A stretch of 64,000 nucleotides of DNA from Areca catechu (GCA_021397845.1 JAHSVC010000031.1:434001-498000), one strand, 5' to 3'; shown: positions 1 to 11,379, numbered from the stretch's first letter. Numbers and translations are program-made. The notes: generated by a model not told the origin, from the sequence alone.

Positions 1-1104
1 AATACAAAAAGAAAGAAAGCCATTGCATTTAAAGCTACTGAAGAAGATAAGAATGAAGAATCTGATTCATCAGATAATGATGATCTTGGAAGTGACGAAA
101 TTGCCCTAGTCATGAGAAAATTCAAAAGGTTTATGGGCATAAGAAAAACAAACAGATGGAGAAAGCATTATAGAAAAGGTGACTCTGGAAAAGAAATGGA
201 AAAAGAGAAAGAAAAAGATAAAGAGAAAGATAAAGATCAAGTACCTATCTGCTATGGATGTAAGAAACCAGACACATCCGCCCTGATTGTCCCGAAGGAA
301 AGAAAAAGATATTCCCTAGAAAGAAAAAGAAGGCAATGCTAGCTGCTTGGAGTGATGGTGATGAAACTACGTCTACTAAAAGGATGAAGAGACAACAAAA
401 ACTGCACAAATATGTCTTATAGGTTTGGAGGATGAGGTAAGTACATATGAACCTAATTTAGAATTCACTTATGATGAATTGCATAATGCTTTTTTGAACT
501 ATTGATAGAATATAAAAAAGCTAGTTTAAAATTGAGAGATTTAAAAAATAAATGTGATGCATTTGAAAATGACAAAAATAAATCTTGTGAAAGAAACAAA
601 ATCTTGCAAAGAGAACTAAATTTGGTTTGTGAAAAACTTAAGATTGTTCAAGTTAAAAAAAAGAGCTTTTTGAGAAAAATAAGGATTTGAAAAATGAAAA
701 TGATGACCTAAAAAAAGAAGTTCAAAAATTGAAACCCTTAGTTGAAAAATTAATCCTAAGTTCTAGCAAACTTGAGTTAATCTTAAAAGATCAAAAAGAA
801 ACAAAAAATAGATTTGGAATTGGTTATACAGGCTCTATTTCAAACATATTTTCTGCTTCTACTTCATATGCTCCTAAATTCATTAGTTCTAAACATGTTA
901 GACCTAAATTTGCATCATCTCGTAGTTATTATTCAAATTCAAGGATTGTATGCTATGCATGTAATAACATTGGTCATAGAGCTTTTGAATGTCATTTGAA
1001 ACATAATGACAAAAAAAAATTAAGAAAGTTTGAGTTCCAAAGGAACCATTTTCGCTAACTTGCAAGGACCCAAGAAAGCTTGGGTACCTAAATTTATTAA
1101 ATGA
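1..1104 (+). pseudogene. gag: Copia-1 gag, C-terminal part, frameshifted
   Basis: Gag forms the virus-like particle and binds the element RNA. The reading frame is open from base 1, with an acidic stretch, then a Lys/Glu-rich run (about 160-240), then a CCHC zinc knuckle around 245-290 that is broken by a lost base after CYGCKKP. A long charged coiled-coil segment follows (about 500-780). A second, intact knuckle of the form CX2CX4HX4C (CYACNNIGHRAFEC) lies at about 949-990. Another frameshift sits near 1030-1058, after which the sister frame resumes and ends at TGA 1102-1104. Two knuckles separated by a coiled coil is the gag layout of Sireviruses. The same layout is seen in Copia-2. Confidence 0.85.
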
Positions 1105-4100
1105 TTGTTTTGCAGAGATGTCTTGCAGCCACAAGCATAAAGAAAAGATGGTATTTGGATAGCAACTGTTCAAGACACATGACGGGTGATGCTGATCAAT
1201 TTTTCACTCTAGAACAGAAGGATGGTGGAATGGTAACATTTGGTGACAATAGAAGATGAAGGATAATCGATATTGGTAAAATCAAAATTACTCCTTTTAC
1301 ATTTATTGAAAATGTATTACTTGTAGTAAAATTAAAGTATAATCTTTTGAGTATTAGTCAACTATGTGACATTGGTTTTAATGTATTCTTCAAGTCATCA
1401 ATGTGTATAGTAGTTGATCCACTTAGCTCTAGTACTAAATTCATTGGACACAGATTTGGTAACATTTATGTGGTAGATCTTAATGATCTAGCTATGTCAA
1501 GTAATGCAAGTCTTGTATCAATGAATGACAAGAGCAAGGAATCAAGTTTACTATGGCATAGGCGACTTGGTCATGCTAGTATGGACACAATAGCTCAATT
1601 GATTTCAAAGGACTTAGTCAATGGTTTGCCGAAGCTTAAAGTTAATTTTGATTATGTTTGTGATGCATGTCAGTTAAGAAAATAAGTGAGAGGGAGTTTT
1701 AAATCTAAAAACATAGTTTCAACTTTTAGACCCTTAGAGCTACTTCACATGGACCTATTTGGACCTACTAGGACTACCAGCCTAGGTGGTATGAAATATG
1801 GACTTGTAATTGTAGATGATTTTTCAAGATACTCATAGGTTTTGTTTATTGCACATAAGGATGATACTTTTAATGTATTCAAAAAGTTTTACAAAAGAGT
1901 TACAAATTTGAAAAACTTATCTATTATTTCAATTCGTAGTGATCATGGCACCGAATTTGAAAACCAATATTTTGATCATTTTTGCACAAAGCACGGTATT
2001 GATCATAACTTTTCTGCACCTAGAACACCACAGCAAAATGGTGCTGTAGAAAGAAAGAATCGTACTTTGGAAGAAATGTCCAGAACAATGCTTTCTGAAG
2101 AAAATCTTCCAAAATACTTTTGGGTAGAAGCTGTTAATACCGCATGCTATATTGTAAACAGAGTTTTGATTAGACCTATTATCAGAAAAACTCCCTATAA
2201 ACTTTGGAACAATAGAAAACCAAATATCAAATATTTTCATGTTTTCAGATATAAATGTTTTGCTCTTAACAATGGAAAAGACAATCTTGGTAAATTTGAT
2301 GCAAAATCCGATGAGGCTATTTTTCTTGGATATTCTTTAAATAGTAAAGCCTATCGAGTTTTTAATAAAAGAACTTTGACTGTTGAAGAATCTGTTTATG
2401 TTGTTTTCAATGAATCTGACATTACATCTTTGAGAAAGAAAGATTTTGCTGATGATGATGCAGGTACACTAGAGCATGGAATGAAAGACTTGACCCTCAA
2501 AGACACAATCAGGTCAACCAAATGAAGAAGAAGTGATTAAAAAGCATGATGATATACCTAAAGAATGGAGGTATGTACAATCACACCCTAAAGAATTAAT
2601 TATAGGAGACCAACCTCGAGGTGTTAAAACTATATCTGCATATAGAGATGCACATGATTTAATTGCTTTTGTTTATCATGTAGAACCTCATAATATAGAA
2701 GAAGCCAAAACTGATCCTAATTGGATGTTAGCAATGCATGATGAATTAAACCAATTTAGAAGAAATAATATCTGGACCCTAGTTGAAAGACCCAATGATC
2801 ATCCTGTAATAGGCACTAAGTGGGTTTACAGAAATAAACTAGATGAAGATAGAAATGTAATTAGAAATAAGGCTAGATTGGTTGCACAAGGATATAATCG
2901 AGAAGAAGGAATAGATTTTGATGAAACTTATGCACCAGTAGCTAGATTAGAAGCCATTAGATCGCTACTAGCTTATGCATGTTTTATGAATTTCAAGTTA
3001 TTTCAAATGGATGTAAAGAGTGCATTTTTGAATGGTCTTTTATCTGAAGAAGTTTTTGTTGAGCAACCTCTTGGTTTTATCGATCACACTTTCCCAAATC
3101 ATGTTTTCAAACTGAATAAAGCATTATATGGTCTGAAACAAGCACCTAGAGCCTGGTATGATAGACTAAGCAAATTTTTAATTGCAAATGAATTTGTAAA
3201 GGTAGTGTTGACACCACACTGTTTATTCAAAGAAAGAAAAATGATAGTTTAATTGTTCAAATATATGTTGATGACATTATCTTTGGATCTACTAATGAAT
3301 CTTTGTATCTACTAATGAATCTTTGTATCAAGACTTTGCTAAGCTAATGCAGGAAGAATTCAAAATGAGCTTGATGGGCGAATTAAGTTACTTTCTTGGA
3401 CTTCAAATTAAACAAACTAAAGAAGGTATTCTGATCAACCAAGCAAAGTATATTAAAGAAATAATCAAGAAGTTTGGCATGGAATCATGCAAGCTAAATG
3501 GAACACCAATGAGTCCTGCATGTAGACTTGACAAAGATGAGAATAGCACAAATGTTGATCAAAAGCTGTACCGAGGTATGATCGGTTCATTACTTTATTT
3601 AACAGCTAGTAGACCTGATATATTATTTAGTGTTTGTATGTGTGCACGTTTGCAATCTAATCCTAAAGAATCACACATCATAGCTGTTAAGAGAATTATT
3701 AAATACCTGAAAGGTACATGCAATGTTGGCTTATGGTATTCTAAACACACATTATTAAAGTTAATTAGCTATTATGATGCTGATTATGGAGGATGTAAAA
3801 TAGATAGAAAGAGCACAAGTGGCACCTGTCAAATTCTAGGTGTTAACTTGATTTCCTAGCACTGTCGCAAATAGAACTCTGTAGCTTTATCTACTGCTGA
3901 GGCAGAATATGTAGCTGTTGGGAGCTGTTGTGCTCAAGTGTTATGGATCAAGCAACAACTAGAAGATTATGGTGTTGTCCAATCTAAAATTCCTATTAAA
4001 TGTGACAATACTAGTGCTATTAATTTATCAAAAAATCTAATTCAGCACTCATGAACTAAGCACATTGAAATTCGACATCATTTTATTTGTGATCATATTT

Positions 4101-4230
4101 TAAACAATGTTGTGGAACTTGAATTTGTACCTACTGAAGACCAACTAGCGGACATTTTCACTAAACCATTAAGTCTAGATAGATTTGAGAAAATTAGGGA
4201 GAATTAGGACTATGTGACCCATTTTAAACC
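1101..4230 (+). pseudogene. pol: Copia-1 pol (protease, integrase, reverse transcriptase, RNase H), multiply interrupted
   Basis: Pol begins with an ATG at 1101 that overlaps the gag stop. The aspartic protease motif reads DSN rather than DSG (about 1158). The GAG-pre-integrase region contains HRRLGHASM (about 1560) and then CDAC. Integrase shows HMDLFGP (about 1746), RSDHGTEFEN (about 1937) and NGAVERKN (about 2039), the three D, D, E positions. Reverse transcriptase contains KARLVAQGY, FQMDVKSAFLNG, LYGLKQAPRAWY and YVDDIIFGS (about 2872-3295). RNase H ends near LADIFTKPL (about 4147). Breaks include stops at 1683-1685, 1836-1838, 3857-3859 and 4052-4054, and a 20-bp tandem duplication at 3287-3326 just after the YVDD motif. 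Confidence 0.92.
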
Positions 4231-4373
4231 TATTTGACCTAATTTTTTAAATTAAGAAAAAATTATCTAGAAATTTTAAATTTTTCTTTAGAGCATAGGA
4301 CAACTTAGTTTAGACTCTAGAAACCCTTAGAAACTGAATTTGATCCTTTTTGACTTTTAGTTTGGCTTTTTGC

Positions 4374-4443
4374 TCGAGCCAACTCGAGTTCTCAGGGCTC
4401 TGGGTGAGCCGACTCGCATGTCGGGCCGAAGCTTTTAAATAGG
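4374..4443 (+). promoter_or_regulatory. Candidate internal promoter ahead of Copia-1 ORF3
   Basis: A short cluster of GAGCCGACTC-like motifs (about 4374-4427) is followed by a TATA-like TTTTAAATAG at about 4434-4443. The ORF3 ATG is at 4571, about 130 bp further on, after a C/T-rich stretch that looks like a plant 5' leader. The same motif is clustered in the LTRs of these elements, and Copia-2 has the same arrangement at 19437-19636. Promoter function is inferred, not shown. Confidence 0.4.
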
Positions 4444-4570
4444 GTTTCCAATTTTCCTATTCATTATCTTTTCTAGGTTTTGACTGTTTCTTTCTAGCCG
4501 ACTCCTCACTCCACACTAGGAACTCTCCAAAAACCCTCTCAAACCTCTTCAAATCTTTGATCTTTGAAAA

Positions 4571-6190
4571 ATGGTGCCTCGCAAGGTTGTGGCAAAGAAA
4601 GCAAGAAGAGTTGTTTAGACTGTGGCTGAGGAACGGAGGAGCAAGAGGCGATTGGATACTTCAATTCCATAAGAGGAACATCCAATTAAGCAAGAGGAAG
4701 TTGTTCCAGCACCCCGGCAAGTCATTCCAATGGGAAATCGACAAGTGACCCTTGGTAGGTGCATCGATTTTAGTTTTCTAGAACAAGAACAGTTGAATAT
4801 TGGTGCTTGGCTTGAATGACAGGGTTGGAAGGATTTTTGTCAATTGAATGTTCCAACTTACCCAAATCTAGTTCGTCAATTCTTTGAGAGCATGTCACTA
4901 GGAGCTTTTCATATTGAAGGAACAGTGAAAGGGAAATTCATAGAGGTAAATGTGCAAAAGCTTTCAAGTTTATTGAATATACCTAAAGATGGAGAAAGCT
5001 ATTTAGTCATGAAGGAAAAAGTGAAAACACTTAGACTCATCTTGGGAAGATCTAACGTGAAAGGGATTATTCATGTAAGTGCAAATCAGCTCTCATTGGA
5101 AATGAGGCTGTTGCACAACATCATTAGCCAGATTTTCCTATCCAGGACGGGAGATTCGACTAGGTTAGTGAGAGAGATCTTATGTTCATGAGGCAACTGA
5201 TTGAGGGGGAGCCCCTCAACCTTCCATTTATTATGATTTCTTAGATGAGAGAGGCTGTACGTAGGGAACAAGCCTGTTTACGTTACGGGATGGTGTTTAC
5301 TTTGTTATTCCAGGATGCTAATATTGATCTTACTAGAGAGGACTGTCGTCTGTTGCTGCACACATATAGGTACACAGTGAAATCCCTGACCAGAAAGGGA
5401 TTTATTAAAGTTGATGGAAATTGGATCAGAAAGACTTCAGGAGTTCCTGTAGCACATTCAGAGGACTCAAATGATGATGTACAGGCTGTTCAGGGACATG
5501 GTGAGAGACTGAGGGACAGATTGATGAGGCTGGACCATCCGAGCCAGCTCCTGCTTCACCTCACTCACCAGTCAGGACTCCTACTGCTGCTAAACTTGAT
5601 ACTGATGATAGACTTCACAGAGTTTTAGAGGAGATTTCTTGTCTCAGGACTGACACTGGCAAGAGGATTAGTTCTCTACAGTCCGAGATGCAGTAGGGCT
5701 TTCATGATATTTTGGCTATATTGAGACAGCTATCTATGGCCAGCCAGCATGCACCTTCTACTGGCACAGCGACTGGCACGGGCACTGGACTGGTACTGGC
5801 ACTCATGCTGAGCAGGGACAGGAGACACATTGCACTGATGCACCTTATCTCGCCACACCTGCTGTTGGTGAGCCTCAGGATAGTATGGAGGCTGCTGGAT
5901 CTGCTAATGTTGGAGTGACTCCTGCTACTCAGATGCTTTCATCCACCAGCACTTTGGCCCTATCTGTTGATCCACCTACTGCCAGACCTACACCCATCTT
6001 TATTTCATCAGAATCAAAAACCAAAGCTAAACCTAAATCTAAAGTAACTAGGACTTCTACACCTACTAGGACTAGGATTAGGGATCTCCGCCCTAGGTTC
6101 CCCAAATTCAAACCTAGTCCAGGTATTCTAGAGGTTGGTTCCTCCTCTGATGAGGAAGAACCTGATAGTGATCCTAGAACTTCATTCTGA
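4571..6190 (+). pseudogene. Copia-1 ORF3, extra ORF after pol (putative plant transposon protein domain)
   Basis: This ORF sits where Sireviruses carry their envelope-like gene. It starts ATG GTG CCT CGC at 4571 and is broken by several stops and shifts. The conserved middle (about 4826-5450) reads GWKDFCQLNVPTYPNLV, then GTVKGKF, MRLLHNIISQIFL and CLRYGMVFTLLF. It matches Copia-2 ORF3 at 19768-21174 and resembles the family Pfam calls putative plant transposon protein (Transposase_32). A Ser/Thr/Gly-rich section follows. The end is a basic stretch with TRTRIRDLRPRF and an acidic tail with EVGSSSDEEE, shared with Copia-2. No signal peptide or membrane segment is evident, so an envelope role is not supported here. 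The function is unknown. Confidence 0.7.
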
Positions 6191-6947
6191 TGTTTAGGTT
6201 TTTATCTTTTTAAGACTTTATGTTGTTGTATTTTGGTTGTGTGATACTATTTTGTTGTGCTATGGCACATTTATAAAGTATCACATATGCTATGTATTAG
6301 CTTATTTCTCATATATATATATAATTCACTTGTTATGATACATATTCACTTGAATTAGTGTTATGAATGAATTAATGTTATGATGGAATTGATGTTATAA
6401 ATGAATGTCCATTTCTCATATACCTTTTGTTGATGACAAAAAGGGGAAGAATGGAGACTGTGTGTGGCATGTAAAAGAAAAAGCTATATTGATAAATCTA
6501 TGCTATATTCATGAACTATGTTGATAAAACCATGTTGATTCATGAAAATTGCTCAAGAATTGTTTACAAATGCTATACGGATAATTGAATGTTATGAAAC
6601 TTTGATGAAATGAATGGTTGATTCATGAAAATTTGATGAAACTTAAGTTTACTTCAAAAGTTTGAAAATTTCATAAGTTTTGATACGTATTGTATAATTA
6701 ATACCCTTGATACATCATGTATCGATACATCATGTTATGATACATATGATACATCATGTTTCGATATACTTGATACACATGATATGTAGTATTCAATACC
6801 ATACATTTGATATATTTTGGCATATTGTATCGATACACCGATACCTAACCTATATGATATGCATAGACTTGAAAATACTGCAATTGTAAATTGCTTTCAA
6901 TTTTTTAATCATGCCCAGTGTTTTGTCATCATTAAAAAGGGAGAGAT
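6191..6947 (+). other. Copia-1 3' untranslated region with repeated polypurine tracts
   Basis: There is no coding sequence here. A polypurine motif with AAAAAGGGGAAGAA lies at about 6438-6452, and the functional-position tract AAAAAGGGAGAGA abuts the LTR at 6934-6946. Between 6680 and 6860 there is a run of short GATACAT/ATGTATC motifs in both orientations. Repeated polypurine tracts are a described Sirevirus trait. Confidence 0.7.
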
Positions 6948-8387
6948 TGTTGACCCCTGGAATGATTTTGATGATCACAAAACATTGGAGCATGTATTTG
7001 AACTAACTCTTCTCAAATTGTTTAAGAAGTTTTGCAAGAATTGGTTACCTTTGTTTAAAGTGGTTTTCAAATTTACTTAAGGGTAATTCAATTAAGTTTG
7101 TAAAAGCCCTAACTTATGAATGTTGTAATCATGTAAAATGGGCTTAAAATTATAAAAATTTGATAAGATATGTAGATTAGCTTCTAGTTGATTCAATGTT
7201 GAAGATCTTTGGAGAAGCTTGAAGCAATTTTTTAAGATTTGCAAGAGCTGACTCATGGTGGCACGGCACAGAGAAAGATTCAATGTTTCAGAATCTAGAG
7301 CCGACTCTTCCAAAAATATATTTTTTGAAGTTCTGAGAACTAGATCCGACTCCCAGTTCAAGAGCCGACTCTAGGTATATATATTTGTCTTGACTGAAAG
7401 CTTGAAGGCAAGAGCCGACTCCTAGTCCAAGAGCTGGCTCCCACAAAGTTTGTTTTTGGCCAATCTGAGACTTCGAGCCGACTCCTAGAGCTCGAGCCAG
7501 CTCGTGGAGCCGTTGTCTGCACTTCAACGACAAGTTGCTGAAATTGAAATTTGAACTCCAATTCATCTCCAACGGCCATTTCATGAATTCCAAGGCCCTA
7601 CAACGGACATATCTCATGGAAAACTATAAAGGGATTATTTTTGAAGGATTAAACAATTGATTAAGATTTATTGCTGAATTTTCTTGAGAAATCAAAGAGC
7701 TTTCAAGTTACTCAACTACCTACCTCAAAGAGCATTCAAGTTGGATTCAAAGCTTCACCAACTCTACTCTATCGTTGAATCCACTCATTAAAGAAGGGAA
7801 GAAGCAGCATTGAAGAGCACTCAAGGCTTGACTTCATCTTGATCTATATCAGCAACACCAAAACAAACATGATTTGTTGTAGTTGCTTGATTACATTGTC
7901 TTTATCTTTGTTTGCTTTCTTAAAATAGCAAGTGGCTGTATCTTAAAAGAGAGTTAAAGGTTTTTAGGTGAACCTTGTAAAACCTAAGTTTGGGTTCTTG
8001 GTTTTCCCTGCTTAAAATCAAGTGTTTGGATTTTCTTTGGTGATCCCGTATAAAACCAAAGGAAGTTAGGGTTTCTTTGGTGATCCCGGTAAAACCAAAA
8101 TGTATAGGTTTGGATTGTGAGCCTGGTAAAACAATCTGACTGTATTCCGGTTGGAAGATATAGTGGAAATCCCGAGTGGTCCTTGGGTAGTAGATGTAAG
8201 AGTTGATTGCTTCGAACTACTCTATTTCTTGGCATTTGTGATTGTGCTTTCATTTCTTTATTGCTTCAATTTATTTACTTCCACTTTGCACACTTCACTT
8301 ATACACTAAAAGAATTTCAAAGTGCACATACTTGTAAAAGTTTTTAATCCCAATTCACCCCCCTCTTGGGAAGCCACCTGGGCAACA
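6948..8387 (+). repeat. Copia-1 3' LTR
   Basis: The LTR starts TGTTGACCCC right after the polypurine tract and ends ...CACCTGGGCAACA, where Gypsy-A sequence resumes. It aligns by eye over its length with the Copia-2 LTRs. It holds a cluster of GAGCCGACTC-like motifs (about 7250-7510), a TATA box CTATAAAGGG near 7624-7634 and five stem-loops at 7965-8137. Its length is 1440 bp. The 5' partner is outside the window. Confidence 0.9.
7965..8140 (+). promoter_or_regulatory. Stem-loop array in the Copia-1 LTR leader
   Basis: Five successive units each put a short stem around a loop like GATCCCGTAAA. The stems are TTAGGT/ACCTAA (7965-7988), CTTGGTTTT/AAAATCAAG (7998-8023), CTTTGGT/ACCAAAG (8036-8062), TTTGGT/ACCAAA (8077-8100) and GATTGT/ACAATC (8114-8137). 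The arms differ between units while pairing is kept. The position downstream of the TATA box puts the array in the R/U5 leader RNA. Confidence 0.55.
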
Positions 8388-9830
8388 CTTAGCTTGACAA
8401 CCCATTTGGCTATTCTTCCTAAAGTATCAGGGTATCGGAGAATGGCCTTAAGAGGCTGATCAGTCAGCACCATAATGGCATGGACGTGGAAGTAAGGTCA
8501 TAGTCGCTTTTCCACAATTATTAAAGAATAGATCAACTTCTGCATTTTTGAATATCTCGTTTTGGTATCGTTTAGGACTTTGCTGATGTAGTAGATCGAC
8601 TTGTGGGAGCTGTCTCCTTCTCTTCGAACGAGGATTGAACTGACTACTTCGTTCGAAGCAGAAAGGTATAAGTAGAGTACTTCGCCCTCTTGAGGTTTAC
8701 AGAGTAGAGATGGGGTCTCCAAGTACTTCTTTAGCTTTTCAAAAGCAGTATGGCAGTCTTTGATCCATTCAAAGCCTCGAGATTGCTGAAGTACTTTGAA
8801 GAATGGGAGGCATTTCTCGGCCTACCGGGAGATAAATCTACTTAAGGAAGCGATCCTTCCTGTTAGCTATTCTAATTCCTTCTTGCAAGATGGATGCCTC
8901 ATATCTTTAAGGGCCTGGGTTTTCTCAGGATTTGCTTCAATTCCCCATTTGGTAATGAAGAACCCTAAGAACTTGCCCAAAGTTACCCTGAAGGCGCACT
9001 TCGTTGGATTTAACTTCATGCGATGGCATCACAGGGCACCAAACGATTCTTCTAGGTTCTTGATGTGATCTTTTCTAAGGAGGCTTCTGACGATCATGTC
9101 ATCAACATAGGCCTCCATGTTTCTCTCCAATTGCTCCTTGAACACCTTATTGATCAATCTTTGGAATGTCGCCCTAGCATTTTTTAGCCCAAACGACATC
9201 ATTTTGTAGTAATATGGACCTTTATTTGTGATGAAGGCCGTATTCTCTTCATCCTGAGGATCCATTCGGATCTAATTATATCCAGAGAAAGCATCCATGA
9301 AGCTTAGCAGCTGGTGCCCAGCAGTGGCGTCGACTAGTTGGTTGATCTTTGGAAGAGGAAAGCTATCTTTTGGGCAAGCCTTATTGAGGTCTGTGTAATC
9401 AATGCAGATCCTCCACTTTCCGTTAGCTTTCTTCACCATTACCACATTTGCCAACCACTCAGGATAATGAGCTTCTTGAATGAACCCTGCCTTGAGGAGC
9501 TTGCTTACTTCTTCATCTATTGACTTTTGCCTTTCGGGGGTGAAACTTCTTTTCTTCTACCGGACTGGCATATATTCAGGAGAAACTTCCAGCTGATAAA
9601 TAATTACTTTGGCTAGAATCCCTGGCATGTTCGAAGCCAACCAAGCAAAAACATCAGCATTACTTCTGAGAAAACAGATCAGCTCCACTTTGGTCTTCTC
9701 GTCAAGCATGCTTCCGATCTGCATGACCCTGATGGGGTCCTCTTCAATCAATGGTACTGAAATGGTTCTCTCTATGGGTTCACCAGAGTCTGCGGTCAGG
9801 TCCCTCGGATCTAATTAATCCCAAGTTATA
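8388..9830 (-). pseudogene. pol: Gypsy-A pol fragment: reverse transcriptase and start of RNase H
   Basis: The reverse transcriptase shows VVMVKKANGKWRICIDYTDLN (about 9390-9450), a palm segment FMDAFSGYN, MMSFGLKNARATFQRL (about 9150-9200) and the catalytic EAYVDDMIV (about 9085-9115). RNase H follows from about 8720 and stops where Copia-1 begins. Two stops at 9557-9559 and 9272-9274 replace glutamine codons that are still intact in Gypsy-B, and frameshifts separate the blocks. The protein would have copied element RNA into DNA and degraded the RNA strand. Confidence 0.85.
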
Positions 9831-9839
9831 GGATCGTTG

Positions 9840-10440
9840 GAATGCTTGTCCTGGATCATCAAGCACTATCGCACCATTCTCTGATCTTCTTTGGCCTCTC
9901 CGATGCCATTCCTGGTGGGAAAACGTACCAGGAGATAGTAAGTTGACACTATGGCCTGAAATTTGTTCAGGGTGGGCTGTCCCAGAATCACGTTGTAGGC
10001 CAAAGGGATTCGGACCACCGTGAAATTAATTAGCAGTGTCTTTTATTGGGATTCGGTGTCGAGGGTTACAGTCAGTATTATTTCTTCCTCGACATCAACC
10101 TGGTTACCTCCGAAGCTGGAAAGTGGTAAAGGAGATCTTTGTAATTTATTTTTAGGCAAACACATCCGAGAGAATGCATCGTAGATCAAGACATCGGCTA
10201 AGCTTCCATTATCAACCAAGATTCATTTTACATCGTAATTGGCCACGATGGCCGAAATTACAACAGGATCATCGTGTGGGAGTCGAGCCCCCGCAAGGTT
10301 ATCATCAAAGAAGAGAATAGAATTGTTGTCTTTAAGTTGCTTCGGGGAATCATCTTCGGCTCTTCTCTAGTTGGTAGGTCTATGTATCATCACCACATCT
10401 CCATTAGTGGGCCTCTGATTTGGCAATTCAGTCTCTTTAG
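9840..10440 (-). pseudogene. Gypsy-A protease region and linker
   Basis: Read on the minus strand, an active-site segment VDNGS lies near 10200-10225 and is followed by YDAFSRM. This fits the retroviral-type aspartic protease of Tat elements, where Asp-(Gly/Asn)-Gly-Ser precedes a short leader to reverse transcriptase. LPLSSFGGN, matched in Gypsy-B, follows near 10110-10130. The stretch is broken by stops. Confidence 0.6.
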
Positions 10441-11047
10441 GGGCCCTCTAAGGAACTGTAGCTTATGACCGAAGTCCTTGGTAACCAATGTACCATCTCA
10501 GATATCCTCTCTTGATAAGATCCTCTACAGCATCTCTCAACTGGTGCATTCTTCAGTATTATGACTGTGGTCCTGATGGAATGACAGTATTTGTTCCTGT
10601 TCTTTGTGGAAGAGGATGCCTTCATTGGACGTGGCCGTTGAAGATAGTTTTCTTTCTCTATCTTCAAGAGAATTTTTTCTCGAGGAAGGTTGAGGGGGGT
10701 ATAGGAGTCGAATCTTCCGTCTGATGCTCTGGGCCTGGGACTCCATTATCGGTCGGTATATTTGTTGTAGTTGTTGGAAGTAAGCGAGCCTTGTCCCCCA
10801 TTGTTCTTCTTCTTCAAAGGGGGCTTCCCTTCAACTAAACGCCGATTCGCTACTTTCTCTTCGACGTTGACATACTTCTGTGCTCTCAACAAGAGCTTAG
10901 CATAGCTTTTAGAAAATTTCTTGTCCAGGAAAAAAGTGAGCCTGGACATATGAAGTCCCTTTTTTAAGACAGACATGGCCACATGCTCGTTGAGATCAGG
11001 GATCTCGAGCATGGTCGCATTAAATCTGGAGATGTAATCTCGCAGAC
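10440..11047 (-). pseudogene. gag: Gypsy-A gag, C-terminal part with zinc knuckle
   Basis: The segment begins at the Copia-2 junction with RDYISRFN and continues through EIPDLNEHVAMSVLKKGL, as in the retrotransposon gag domain. A nucleic-acid-binding knuckle of the Tat kind, with FHQDHSHNTEEC, lies at about 10540-10580. It joins in sense with the gag part ending at 23736. The matching, uninterrupted region in Gypsy-B (about 36440-37160) supports this. Frameshifts are present. Confidence 0.82.
11043..11047 (+). repeat. Left target-site duplication of Copia-2 (CAGAC)
   Basis: The five bases CAGAC precede the LTR start TGTTGACC. The right copy at 23736-23740 is TAGAC, matching at four of five positions. 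The C to T difference is the kind expected from age. Confidence 0.75.
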
Positions 11048-11379
11048 TGTTGACCCCATAAGTGATTTTGATGATAACAAAACATTGGAGCATGTACATT
11101 TATTTCTAACAACTCTTCAAGTGTTTGACAAGTTTTTGTAGGATGAATAACATGTTCAAACTTCAACTCTTACACTTCTGTTTTCTTCGTTGAGTTGTGT
11201 TGTAAATGTTTTTGTAAAGAAGAACCCAATCAAAAATGCTAAGAAAAATCAATTAAAAGGGTTACTTCTATGAGTGTGTGTGCCATGAGTTTTAGTTTGA
11301 GTTGATTTGTGTGAAATTGTAAAAGAGTTGGTGAAAGTTTTCTTTAAGTTCAATTATAAAAATCCTAAAGAAGACACTC

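Larger units (their letters stand above)
1..8387 (+). mobile_element. Copia-1: Sirevirus-type Ty1/Copia retrotransposon, left end outside the window
   Basis: The order is gag C-terminus, protease, GAG-pre-integrase, integrase, reverse transcriptase, RNase H, a third ORF, a polypurine tract and a 3' LTR. This order, the two-knuckle coiled-coil gag and the extra ORF after pol fit the Sirevirus lineage of Copia. The element is dead: every ORF carries frameshifts or stops. The 3' LTR ends inside the RNase H region of Gypsy-A on the opposite strand, so Copia-1 inserted into that older element. Its 5' LTR and target duplication lie left of the window. It is a close relative of Copia-2 at 11048-23735, which allows each break to be identified by comparison. 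Confidence 0.93.
8388..11047 (-). mobile_element. Gypsy-A, 3' part (gag end, protease, reverse transcriptase, RNase H start)
   Basis: This is the left remnant of an old Ty3/Gypsy element of Tat type. Its coding runs right to left: gag end and zinc knuckle (about 11047-10440), protease (about 10230), reverse transcriptase (about 9750-9030) and the beginning of RNase H (8722-8388). Copia-1 cuts RNase H at 8388. Copia-2 cuts gag at 11047. The rest of the gag is found again at 23736-24500. Integrase and the other LTR must lie left of the window. Confidence 0.88.
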
